Part shown: positions 32,391-40,053 of the stretch, piece by piece
Numbering within the stretch: the first letter of the stretch is position 1
Layout: every line of letters starts with the position of its first letter
Origin: Candidatus Rifleibacteriota bacterium
Lineage (GTDB): Bacteria; Muiribacteriota; Ozemobacteria; Ozemobacterales; Ozemobacteraceae
Reading direction: 5' to 3'
Assembly: GCA_012517355.1 (NCBI GenBank)
Contig: JAAYVD010000022.1
Location: forward strand, 139,011 to 182,960
Length of the DNA stretch: 43,950 nucleotides
The notes under the pieces: generated by a model
Told to the model about the DNA's origin: nothing
Databases searched by the model: none
What the model saw: the letters and a program-made list of their open reading frames with translations, nothing else
Made by a program: the position numbers and the translations under genes

Positions 32391-33832
32391 GAGGCACCTC
32401 CCGAGGGCGGGGGAACCGGGCGATCGGGAGGGGGGCTGGCGATCGGCGGGAAAGAAGGGGCCGTGGGGTCGTCGGGGAAGGGCGTCGTCGGGGATGGCCG
32501 GGCGACCAGTCCTTTCCCTGCCTCGAGGTCCTCGAACAGGGGATGGAGCGGGCAGAGGCTCCGGCAGTAGAAGCGCGGCAGGAGGAGGGCGCCGGCGGCG
32601 GTGGCCAGGATCAGCAAGGTGGCGGCCGGCCCTCCCCGCCAGAGGAACAGGGTGGCAAAGATCTCGAGCCGCTCGAGGGGAACCGCCCACCCGGCCACGA
32701 GCGCGGCCAGGGCCGCCCAGGCCAACACCCGGCCCAGCGGCCGCGCCCGGCCGGGGTCGGGGGAGGGGTCAGGGGAGGGGTCGGGGGAGGGATCTGGACG
32801 AAGCGGTGGGGGGGCGATGAGCGATCCGGCGCGGGTTCGGAGGAAGGTCAGCAGATCCTGGAGACCGCCCATCGGGCAGAGGAGACGGCAGTAGCCGCGG
32901 GGTGCGGCGAGGGCCAGGAGCGCGGCGAGGGCAAGGAAACCGGTCACCGTCGGGGGTGGGAGGAGGCCGGCCCGTCCCGCCTGGACGAGCACCGGCAGGT
33001 GGCTCAGGGAAAGGAACTGCCGGCTGAGCACGCCGAGCAGGACGAGCATGCCGGTGGCGGTCACCGGCCGCGGGAGGTGCCGGCCGGCCAGCAGGAGAAG
33101 GGCGGCCCCGGCCAGGCACCAGGCCCCCGAGGGAACGGGCCCGGCGGGCCCCGGGTCGCCGGAAACCGGCCCTCCGGTCGCGGCCGGGGAGGGGGCCGGG
33201 GTGCCCGTGGCGGCGCTGGTGGAGGCGGCCGGGGTGCCCGTGGAGGCGCCGGTGGAGGCGCCGGTGGAGGTGCCGGTGGAGGTGCCGGAGGTGGCGGCGA
33301 CGAACCGGAGGGCGGCCCGGATGTCGGCGACCATGGCGCTGACAGTGACGGTGGCGTGGGTGATGCCGTCGAAGTCTTCCCCGGGTTCGAGCCGGTCCGC
33401 CGCGGTCCGGCCCTGGAACTGGCCGAGGAACCAGTCGGCGTCGATCCCCTCGACGAACGTGGGGGTTTCCTGGTGATGCAGGACGCGGACCGTGGTGACC
33501 CGGCCCGGGGCGTCGATGCCCACCAGGAGGTCGATGGGGCCGGCGTAGCCCGGGGTCCGGTCGGGCGCAGCCTCGGTGAAGACGGCGTGCCAGGCGACCG
33601 ATCCGTCGCTGGCCAGGCCGTGGAAGAGGCAGGGGGAGTGGCTGGCGGGGGCCAGGGTCAGGCCGGGGGGCATGGCCAGGCGGGCGATGATCTCCCGGCG
33701 GTCGGCGGCGGGCGGGGCGCCGGCCGGGCCGGGCGCGGGGTTGCCGATCGGGGGAGCGTGCCAGAGGACCAGGATGGCGGCGGCCAGCAGGACCGCGGTC
33801 ACCATGGCGCGGAGCCGATCGCCGGTGGTCAT
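32387..33832 (-). CDS. NosR/RnfG-like FMN-binding, 4Fe-4S membrane protein
   Basis: 481 residues; ATG at 33832 with GGGAGG 7 nt upstream. A membrane helix (12-25) leads to an FMN-binding domain (about 45-178) with ITHATVTVSAMV at 157-168. This is the place where RnfG/NqrC/NosR have the (S/T)GAT flavinylation motif; here Gly is His. A Ser/Thr/Gly/Ala linker of short repeats (182-215) follows. Then come about six helices with two CxxxCP motifs (C315/C319 in YCRLLCP and C423/C427 in YCRSLCP), as in NosR and NapH, and a PDPSPDPS loop between. Such proteins move electrons across the membrane. Its coupling to amrS suggests it reduces that enzyme. Confidence 0.85.
   Translation of the reverse strand: MTTGDRLRAMVTAVLLAAAILVLWHAPPIGNPAPGPAGAPPAADRREIIARLAMPPGLTLAPASHSPCLFHGLASDGSVAWHAVFTEAAPDRTPGYAGPIDLLVGIDAPGRVTTVRVLHHQETPTFVEGIDADWFLGQFQGRTAADRLEPGEDFDGITHATVTVSAMVADIRAALRFVAATSGTSTGTSTGASTGASTGTPAASTSAATGTPAPSPAATGGPVSGDPGPAGPVPSGAWCLAGAALLLLAGRHLPRPVTATGMLVLLGVLSRQFLSLSHLPVLVQAGRAGLLPPPTVTGFLALAALLALAAPRGYCRLLCPMGGLQDLLTFLRTRAGSLIAPPPLRPDPSPDPSPDPSPDPGRARPLGRVLAWAALAALVAGWAVPLERLEIFATLFLWRGGPAATLLILATAAGALLLPRFYCRSLCPLHPLFEDLEAGKGLVARPSPTTPFPDDPTAPSFPPIASPPPDRPVPPPSGGAS
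33241..33290 (-). repeat. 12-bp tandem repeat encoding the Ser/Thr/Gly/Ala linker
   Basis: Four units of tggaggYgccgg at 33241-33288. They code for Thr-Gly-(Thr/Ala)-Ser steps in the linker of the FMN/Fe-S protein. A second 12-bp run at about 32757-32794 codes for the Pro-Asp-Pro-Ser loop. Both keep the frame, and copy number may vary between strains. Confidence 0.7.
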
Positions 33833-33869
33833 CGCGCTTCCTCCCAGGGGCGTGCCGGAGCTTTCCCCC

Positions 33870-33898
33870 ACTGTAGCGCACCCCGGCCGACAATTCAA
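33870..33898 (-). promoter_or_regulatory. promoter of the FMN/Fe-S protein-amrS operon
   Basis: On the minus strand: TTGAAT (33898-33893), 17-bp spacer, TACAGT (33875-33870), about 38 bp before the ATG at 33832. Confidence 0.6.
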
Positions 33899-33943
33899 AT
33901 CCACGACGGGAGCATCAACGCTGCGGCGAACGGCCGGTTGGTG

Positions 33944-33949
33944 TATACT
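33944..33949 (+). promoter_or_regulatory. -10-like TATACT before the TPR gene
   Basis: TATACT is preceded by GTG, with no good -35, 61 bp before the ATG at 34010. It is divergent from the promoter at 33870-33898. Confidence 0.4.
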
Positions 33950-34009
33950 GAGGCCCGCCGTCCGGGTCTGCCGGTTGTCGGGGACGGGGTGACGGCGGAA
34001 GGAGCGTGG

Positions 34010-34909
34010 ATGGAGCGGCATGCTACCTGGCCGGTTGCCCGGATCGTGGTCTGGGTGGTCGTGCTCGGACTGGTCTTGCTGGGGACGGCCGGCCAGGGCG
34101 GTGACCCCCGGTCGCCGGGAGGCGCCGTCTCCGGTCGTCCGGCGGATTCCGCCGGGGATTCCGGGGCTGACGCCACCCTTCCGGCCGGTTCCGGGGCCAC
34201 GGGGGAAGCGGCCCTGACCGGGATCCCCGCCGCCGACCCGGTTGGATCCAGAACCCCGCCGCTCCTTTCTCACCTCGACCAGGAAAGGTTGTGCGGGGAG
34301 TTGTTGGCGAGCCTTCCCGTTCCCCTCGGTCCTCAGGACATGACCGCCCTGGAGGAGCGCTACCTGCGGGTCCTGCGGGACTGCCCGGCAGCCTCCCGGG
34401 CTCCCGAGGCGGCTTTCCGGCTGGCCAGCCTGTATTTCGAAAACTCCGAACCCCCCCGCGTGGAGCCTTGCCTGCAGGCCCTCAAGCTGCTCGAGGACCG
34501 GTATCCCACCTCGGCGTTCGCCCGCCGGGCGGTTCCGCGGTTGCTGCAACTGGCTCAGCAGGCGGAGGATTGGCCGTTCCTGGCCGATTACCTGGACCGC
34601 CTCGTCCATCGGGAGGACTGCCTCCAGGCCGACCGGATCTCCTACATGGTCCATCTGGCGGAGGTGCTCGAACGTCTGGGGAGGCCTGACGAGGGCCGCC
34701 CCTGGCTGGAACGGGTGATGCGGGAGGCGGCGGGGACGCCGATGGCCGACCTGGCGCGGACCATTCTCGAGCAAGAGGCGGCGGGTCTGCCGCCGGATGG
34801 GGGGGAAGACTCTTTGGCGTCTCCCGCCGAGCCTCTTCCGGCCTCGGGTGCCGACCCCGTTTCCGGTCTGTCCGGCGCCCCGGCTTCCGCTTCCCCTCTC
34901 GCCCCCTGA
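34010..34909 (+). CDS. membrane-anchored TPR-like protein
   Basis: 299 residues. Hydrophobic helix 9-26 (ARIVVWVVVLGLVLLGTAG), either an anchor or an uncleaved signal. An Ala/Gly/Ser/Pro-rich stretch runs to about 80. Helical repeats of tol-pal/BamD type follow (about 105-245: LEERYLRVLRDCPAASRAPEAAFRLASLYFE, ALKLLEDRYPTSAFARRAVPRLLQLA, LAEVLERLGRPDEGRPWLERVM). A low-complexity tail ends it. GGAAGGAG precedes the ATG. No catalytic motif; a protein-binding role in the envelope is likely. It is followed after 79 bp by the HEAT-repeat gene, which has its own promoter. Confidence 0.75.
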   Translation: MERHATWPVARIVVWVVVLGLVLLGTAGQGGDPRSPGGAVSGRPADSAGDSGADATLPAGSGATGEAALTGIPAADPVGSRTPPLLSHLDQERLCGELLASLPVPLGPQDMTALEERYLRVLRDCPAASRAPEAAFRLASLYFENSEPPRVEPCLQALKLLEDRYPTSAFARRAVPRLLQLAQQAEDWPFLADYLDRLVHREDCLQADRISYMVHLAEVLERLGRPDEGRPWLERVMREAAGTPMADLARTILEQEAAGLPPDGGEDSLASPAEPLPASGADPVSGLSGAPASASPLAP

Positions 34910-34948
34910 CGGCGAAGAGGGCGGCGGCGGGGCACCGGCGGCCCCGTA

Positions 34949-34957
34949 TGGTATAAT
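34949..34957 (+). promoter_or_regulatory. extended -10 TGGTATAAT before the HEAT-repeat gene
   Basis: A perfect TATAAT (34952-34957) with TG one base upstream, 31 bp before the ATG at 34989. No -35 is recognisable. Confidence 0.65.
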
Positions 34958-34988
34958 CGGCCCGCGAGAGGGGGGTGGAACCAGACCC

Positions 34989-37175
34989 ATGCAAGAGAGC
35001 CTTTCCCGGATCTTCCAGACCATGCTTGGGCTGCTCGAGGGGCCCGACTACGAGTTGCGGCGCCGCAGCCTCATGGCGCTCAGCCGCCTGCGGGGCGACA
35101 TGGCGGCCGACATCATCTTCGAACGGTACCGCAGCGACAACCTGGAAGACTACCTGGTCCTGGCCGTCTCCCGCATGGATCCCAGGAAGTCGACCCCCAT
35201 CCTCATCGCCGCCCTGAGCGACATGCACCTCGAAGCGCGCCTGACCGCGGCCGAAGCGCTGGTCAAGCAGCGCTCGGAGGAGTCGGTCGCCGCCCTGCTG
35301 GCCACCGTCGAGGCCTATCTCAAGCAAGACCCCGGCGGGAGGAAGGAGAACCTGGTCTCCGAGGAGGCTCTGCAGGGTATCGCCCGGGCCCTCGGCGAGA
35401 TCGCCACCCCGATGTGCCTGGGCCTGCTGCGGAAACTGATCCTGCAGGAGAAGAACGAGCGGGTGCGGGCCACGGTGGTCGGCGTGCTCGGGCAGCACAT
35501 CAACGATTCCATGGTTCCCATGTTCCAGGGGTTGCTCAAGGACGCCGACCCGCGGGTCCGGTCGAACGCCATCGAATCGCTGGCCAACCTGCAGAAACCC
35601 ACGATCATCGGCCTTCTGCAGCCCTACCTGTTCGACCCCCATCCGCGGGTGAAGGCCAACGCGGCCAAGGCCATCTGGAAGTTCGGGGATTTCGACGTTT
35701 CCGCGACCCTGAAGGAGATGCTGACCGGAGCCGACAAGAAGCTGCGGGTTTCGGGCATCTACGCCGTGGGCGAGATCAGGCTCGAAGCCTTTCAGAAGAC
35801 GATCCTGGGGTTCCTGGCCGATCCCGATCCCGATGTGCGGCGGAACTGCGTGGTGGCCCTGCGGAAGTTCCAGCAGAAGCAGGGGGCGTCAGCCCTTGCC
35901 CCGTTGTTGGCCGATCCCGTGCCTGAGGTGCGGCAGCAGGTCGCCATCAGCCTGGGGGAGGTTCTTCAGGAGGAGGCGGTTCCCATCCTGCTGAAGCGGC
36001 TTGGCGTGGAACCGGCGGCCAACATCCGCAGCCATCTGGCCTCGATCATCGGGAAGTTTGGCAAGCCCGAGCACTTCGCCTCGTTGCTTCCCCTCCTGCA
36101 GGATGACGATGAGCGGGTGGTCGGCAACGTCATCGAGGCCCTGCAGAAAATGAAACCGAAGGAGCCGCACGCCGCGGCGGTGGCCTCCTTGCGCCGGTTC
36201 CTCGATTCGTCGAACAACCGGATCCGGGCCAACTCGATCCGGTTCCTCTGGGAATGGGGGTTCACCGACGTGCTCGACGCCCTGCATGGGTTGATCGCCT
36301 CGGGCAACCCGGAAAAGGTGACCAGCGGGCTGTTCTGCCTGGGCGAGGTCTTTTCCTCCGTATCCCACCAAGGCGGGAACCTGCTGCAAACCTTCGATTC
36401 GATCATGAAATCGGCCGTCGAGGCCAAACGTCGCCAGTTCGCGGACAAGGGCGGCGGCATCGGCGACGCCAAGGTGCGTGCCCTCTGGGAGAAAACCCAG
36501 GAGGCCCTGAAGGCCAACCGGTTGCCGGAGGCCCGCCAAGGACTGGAGGCGATCCTGCAGGCGGCCCCGCGGTTGCATCCCGCGCTGGTGGCGTTGGGGG
36601 AACTCACGTTCCGGGAGGGGGCGCTCGCCGAGGCTGAGGTCCTGTTCCAGCGGGCCCTGGCGGTCAGTCCCAACATCCTGAAGGCGCACTATTCGCTGGG
36701 ACAGATCTACCACCGGCAGCGGAACTGGGCCAGGGCCATCCATGCTTTGCAGATGACCATCCGGCTCTATCCCAAGCTCCCGCAGGCCTACCTGATCCTG
36801 GCCGATTCGCTCGAGGCCGAGAATCGCTGGAAGGAGGCCGCCGAGACCCTGAAACGGCTGGCCGCGCTCGTGCCCAAGAATCCGCAGGTGATGCAGCGGC
36901 AGGCCCGGGCCACCTTCCTGTCCGGCGCCGTTGGCGAGGCCATCCCGTTGGCGCGCGCGGCGGCGGCGGTCGGGCAGATCGATGCCTTCACGACGCTGAT
37001 CCTGGGGGTGGGGGAGTATTTCGGCGGGCATCCCGAGAAGGCCTTGGCCACCATCCTGGCGGTGATGGGCGTCCTGACCGAAAAGCCCGACCCCCGCGCC
37101 CTGGCCGACGCCAACCGCCTGATCAAGGTCTTCCAGGGGCTCCTCGCCCGCAAGGAACCGTCGGTCCCCCGGTGA
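34989..37175 (+). CDS. large HEAT-repeat protein with C-terminal TPRs
   Basis: 728 residues, no signal peptide, so cytoplasmic. From about 10 to 480 there are HEAT/PBS-lyase-like repeats of about 31-37 residues (LLKDADPRVRSNAIESLANLQ, FDPHPRVKANAAKAIWKFGD, LADPDPDVRRNCVVALRKF, LADPVPEVRQQVAISLGEV). From about 500 to 700 are TPR units (ALKANRLPEARQGLEAIL, LTFREGALAEAEVLFQRALAVSPNILKAHYSLGQIY, LYPKLPQAYLILADSLEAENRWKEAAETL). It is a pure scaffold without an enzymatic motif. Similar proteins occur in signalling, motility and pilus contexts, but nothing here fixes the partner. The start fits where the repeat begins and the promoter lies just upstream. Confidence 0.85.
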   Translation: MQESLSRIFQTMLGLLEGPDYELRRRSLMALSRLRGDMAADIIFERYRSDNLEDYLVLAVSRMDPRKSTPILIAALSDMHLEARLTAAEALVKQRSEESVAALLATVEAYLKQDPGGRKENLVSEEALQGIARALGEIATPMCLGLLRKLILQEKNERVRATVVGVLGQHINDSMVPMFQGLLKDADPRVRSNAIESLANLQKPTIIGLLQPYLFDPHPRVKANAAKAIWKFGDFDVSATLKEMLTGADKKLRVSGIYAVGEIRLEAFQKTILGFLADPDPDVRRNCVVALRKFQQKQGASALAPLLADPVPEVRQQVAISLGEVLQEEAVPILLKRLGVEPAANIRSHLASIIGKFGKPEHFASLLPLLQDDDERVVGNVIEALQKMKPKEPHAAAVASLRRFLDSSNNRIRANSIRFLWEWGFTDVLDALHGLIASGNPEKVTSGLFCLGEVFSSVSHQGGNLLQTFDSIMKSAVEAKRRQFADKGGGIGDAKVRALWEKTQEALKANRLPEARQGLEAILQAAPRLHPALVALGELTFREGALAEAEVLFQRALAVSPNILKAHYSLGQIYHRQRNWARAIHALQMTIRLYPKLPQAYLILADSLEAENRWKEAAETLKRLAALVPKNPQVMQRQARATFLSGAVGEAIPLARAAAAVGQIDAFTTLILGVGEYFGGHPEKALATILAVMGVLTEKPDPRALADANRLIKVFQGLLARKEPSVPR

Positions 37176-37504
37176 GCCCCGCCGGGTTTCCTGCCTCCGG
37201 TGGCGGAGAGGGGTGCTGACAAGCCCCGCAGGCCAGAAGGTCGGCCAGGGCCGGAAGCGGAGGGGGGGGCAGAACCCGGCGAGCCGCCAGGCTCAGGCCC
37301 TGTTGCCGAACGGGTTCAGCGCCAGGATCCCGCCAGGGCGCGCGGCCGGTGCCGGCTCCTGCGGGCACAGGTAGGGCTTTGAGAGGACAGCCCCGAGAGG
37401 GGAAAGCAGGGTCCGCGCCGGGGTTTGAGATTGGCCCCGGGCTGTGCTATGTTGCCACCATCGCCGCCCGGACTCGAGGGCGGCCCATCGATGAGGGGGC
37501 CCCG
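37176..37504 (+). other. 329-bp intergenic region, no gene found
   Basis: GC-rich, with several short inverted repeats. A stretch at 37225-37265 faintly recalls the SRP RNA tip but lacks the invariant bases. The only supported element is the promoter at 37425-37453. Confidence 0.5.
37425..37453 (+). promoter_or_regulatory. promoter of the FGE-like gene
   Basis: -35 TTGAGA (37425-37430), 17-bp spacer, -10 TATGTT (37448-37453) preceded by TGC. About 45 bp to the transcript's ATG at 37505. Confidence 0.6.
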
Positions 37505-38749
37505 ATGACCCGGACATGCTGCCTGCTTCTGATCCTTGCCTGCTGGATGGGCGTGGTGCCCGCCTGGGCGCTGAAGGAATGTCCCGCCTGCAAGAAGACC
37601 TTCGACGATGGGGTGAACTTCTGTCCCTTCGACGGCAAGACGCTCCAGGCGGCCTCCGAGACCACCCACGGCCTGGTCGAGATCCTGGTGTCGCCGGCCG
37701 AGGCCACCGTGGCGATCGACGGGCTGCCGCGCGGCAAGGGGCCCCGCCTGCAGCTCGACCTGCCGGCCGGGGAACACCGACTGGAAGCCTCGTCCGGCGG
37801 GTTCTTCCCGTTCCGCCTCAGTTTCTCGGTGGTCCAGGGGCAACCGCTCAAACTGAGCGTCGAGCTGACCCCCCAGGCGGCGGTGCCGGCGGCGGAGGCC
37901 GCCAGCCAGGCCCCGGCCCCCGCGGCCGAAGAGGCTCTGGCCGAGAGGCTCGACAAAGCCATGGCCGAGGTGAAGCCGGGAACCTACCTCCTGGGCAGCG
38001 AGCGCGGCAACCACGACGAGCGGCCCCTGCGCAAGGTGAAGACCCCTGGTTTCTGGATCGACATCCACGAGGTGACCTGTGCCCAGTATCAGCGGTTCCT
38101 CGACGATATCCGCAAGGTGGGGCACGCGCACTGCCACCCCGCGGAACCCCCCAACAAGGACCACACGCCTTTCCACACCTATTCGTGGGCCCTGCGCTTC
38201 AGCTGGCTGGGCGGCCGGCCCCCTGCCAAGATGGAGGACTGCCCCGTCGTCCTGGTCGACTGGTTCGATGCCTATGCGTATGCGGCCTGGGCGGGCAAAC
38301 GCCTGCCGACCGAGGACGAATGGGAGATGGCCGCGGGCGGCGGCGGCGGGCTCGACTACCCCTGGGGCAACAACTTCTCGGCCGAACTGTGCAACGTCGG
38401 CGACTACCCCGTGCGGGTCGGCGCCTACCCCGGAGGGGCCTCGCATTGGGGCGTCCTCGACATGGCCGGCAACGTGGCCGAATGGACGTCCACCGCCTAC
38501 GAGGCCGATGCCCGCGACGGCAAGCCCTTCAAGGGCCGCTACGGCCAGCCCATCATCCGTGGCGGGTCCTGGGACGACGAGTCGAAGGGCTGCCGCATCA
38601 GCGCCCGCGACGTCCATCGCTCCCCCTACTATCGCAGCACCACGGTCGGTTTCCGGTGCGTGTCCGACACCGCGCCCGTCCTGACCGGGAACACGCCGGC
38701 CGTCCTGCCCACCCCCCAGCCGTCCAGCGCTCCCGCCAAGGCTCCGTGA
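37505..38749 (+). CDS. exported zinc-ribbon, PEGA and FGE-sulfatase-like protein
   Basis: 414 residues. Signal peptide 1-22. A four-Cys ribbon at about 24-44 (CPACKKTFDDGVNFCPFDG lacks only a second Cys pair). PEGA domain at about 58-120 (EILVSPAEATVAIDGLPRG). Linker. Formylglycine-generating-enzyme (SUMF1) fold at about 155-392: EVTCAQYQRFLDD, PVVLVDWFDAYAYAAWAGKRLPTEDEWEMAAG, GVLDMAGNVAEWTS, IIRGGSWDDESKGCRISAR and GFRCV. Active FGEs have two cysteines five residues apart in the GGSW...C segment. Here the first is Asp and only the second Cys remains, so sulfatase activation is unlikely and a binding role is likelier. The stop overlaps the nfo start (GTGA). Confidence 0.85.
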   Translation: MTRTCCLLLILACWMGVVPAWALKECPACKKTFDDGVNFCPFDGKTLQAASETTHGLVEILVSPAEATVAIDGLPRGKGPRLQLDLPAGEHRLEASSGGFFPFRLSFSVVQGQPLKLSVELTPQAAVPAAEAASQAPAPAAEEALAERLDKAMAEVKPGTYLLGSERGNHDERPLRKVKTPGFWIDIHEVTCAQYQRFLDDIRKVGHAHCHPAEPPNKDHTPFHTYSWALRFSWLGGRPPAKMEDCPVVLVDWFDAYAYAAWAGKRLPTEDEWEMAAGGGGGLDYPWGNNFSAELCNVGDYPVRVGAYPGGASHWGVLDMAGNVAEWTSTAYEADARDGKPFKGRYGQPIIRGGSWDDESKGCRISARDVHRSPYYRSTTVGFRCVSDTAPVLTGNTPAVLPTPQPSSAPAKAP

Positions 38750-40053
38750 GGGAAGGGGATCCGCCGCGCGTGGCCGGTCGGCCGGCCAGAGCGGCATCCA
38801 AGCCTGCCCTCCCCGGCGCGTCCCGACCTGCCGCCAAACCCGCGTCCCGACCCGCCGCTAAACCGGTGGCCAAGCCCGCCGCCAAGCTTGCGTCCCGACC
38901 TGCCGCCAAACCGGTGGCCAAGCCCGCCGCCATACCGGCTGCCGGCCGGTCGTCCCCGCAAGCCTCTGGAGAGGGGGCTGCCGGCGCCTGCCCCGGCACC
39001 TCCGGCCAGGCCCGCCCCATCGCCAGTCCCTGTCGCGGGAACCGGGGATCCGGCCAGGATATGTCGGGCCAGCCTCGGCTCGCGAGTTCGCCCAGGTCCG
39101 TCGGCCAATCCCCCCCGCGGTCCGGCGGCGTCCCCTCTCCCGGGCGGCCCGGTGGCTGCTCACGACGGGCGGTCGACTGGCCAAACGACCTGCGGGTCGG
39201 GTTCCACCTGTCGATCGCCGATGGGCCGGTCGAACTGTTCCGGCGGTTTTCCGAGCGCGGATGTTCGGCCCTGCAGTTGTTTTTGGGCAGCCCGCGCACC
39301 TGGGAGGCCCCGGCGTGGCGGCCGGAGCGGCTGACCGCCTTCCGCGAGGAGCGGTGCCGGCACGGGTCGCCCCCCGTCGTCGCCCATACCCGCTATCTGC
39401 TGAACCTGGCTTCGGCGACCGACCTGGTGCGCACCCGCTCGATCGCCACCCTGCGTCTCGAATACCAGGCTGCCGCGCAGGTCGGGGCCGACTTCCTGGT
39501 GCTGCACATGGGCAGCCACGCCGATCACGATCACGGGCTCGAACAAATGGTGAGCGGGTTGCGGGAATCCCTCGAAGGCGTGGCCGGGCCACATCCCCTG
39601 CTGCTGCTGGAGAACACGGCAGGGGAAGCCAACGACCTGGGCGCCTGCCCCGCCGACATCGCCGCGGTCCGCCACGCCCTGCCCTTCCCGACCGGCGTCT
39701 GTTGGGACACCTGCCACGCCTTCGCCGCCGGGTTCGATCTTGCCTCCTCCGAGGGCCGTGACCGCCTGATCGGTGAGCTGGCCCGCGCCTTCGGGGCCGC
39801 CGGCGTGGCCGTCGTGCATCTCAACGATTCGCTCTTCCCGTGCGGGTCGCATCGCGACCGGCACGCCCACCTCGATGGGGGCCACATGGGCGCGGCGAAC
39901 CTCGCCGCCTTCCTCCTGTCACCGCTCCTGCGCGGCGTCCCGGTCATCCTGGAGACGCCGCAGGCGGGAGCGGACGACCCGGCCGACGACCGGGCCAACC
40001 TCTCCCGCCTGCGCCGCGCCTTCGCGCGGTGGGGCCGGAAACCTGGCCGCTAG
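38746..40053 (+). CDS. nfo: endonuclease IV with a KPAA-rich N-terminal extension
   Basis: 435 residues if the GTG at 38746 (overlapping the previous stop) is used; a GTG at 38770 and an ATG at 39061 are in-frame alternatives. The AP endonuclease domain (about 148-435) is complete: GFHLSIADG, ALQLFLGSPRTWEAP, HTRYLLNLAS, LVLHMGSHADHDHG, LLLENTAGEANDLG, GVCWDTCHAFAAGFD, HLNDSLFPCGSHRDRHAHLDGG and VILETPQ. It cuts DNA 5' of abasic sites using three zinc ions. The first 100 residues hold a 16-residue Ala/Ser/Arg/Pro/Lys repeat, like histone H1 or AlgP tails, which may bind DNA. The stop overlaps the converging ackA stop by 4 nt. Confidence 0.88.
   Translation: MREGDPPRVAGRPARAASKPALPGASRPAAKPASRPAAKPVAKPAAKLASRPAAKPVAKPAAIPAAGRSSPQASGEGAAGACPGTSGQARPIASPCRGNRGSGQDMSGQPRLASSPRSVGQSPPRSGGVPSPGRPGGCSRRAVDWPNDLRVGFHLSIADGPVELFRRFSERGCSALQLFLGSPRTWEAPAWRPERLTAFREERCRHGSPPVVAHTRYLLNLASATDLVRTRSIATLRLEYQAAAQVGADFLVLHMGSHADHDHGLEQMVSGLRESLEGVAGPHPLLLLENTAGEANDLGACPADIAAVRHALPFPTGVCWDTCHAFAAGFDLASSEGRDRLIGELARAFGAAGVAVVHLNDSLFPCGSHRDRHAHLDGGHMGAANLAAFLLSPLLRGVPVILETPQAGADDPADDRANLSRLRRAFARWGRKPGR
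38842..38937 (+). repeat. 48-bp tandem repeat in the nfo N-terminal extension
   Basis: Two nearly identical units, 38842-38889 and 38890-38937, with a half unit before them. Each encodes ASRPAAKPVAKPAAKL (the second ends I instead of KL). The frame is kept. Confidence 0.8.

Noticed and set aside
32279-34009. 876-residue plus-strand frame running into the TPR gene
   Set aside because: The part before 34010 is low-complexity and antisense to the FMN/Fe-S gene; a ribosome site and anchor helix start at 34010.
37225-37265. SRP RNA-like stretch (ccagggccggaagcggagg)
   Set aside because: The invariant GGAAGGNAGCAG of the SRP tip is not matched and no long closing stem could be drawn.
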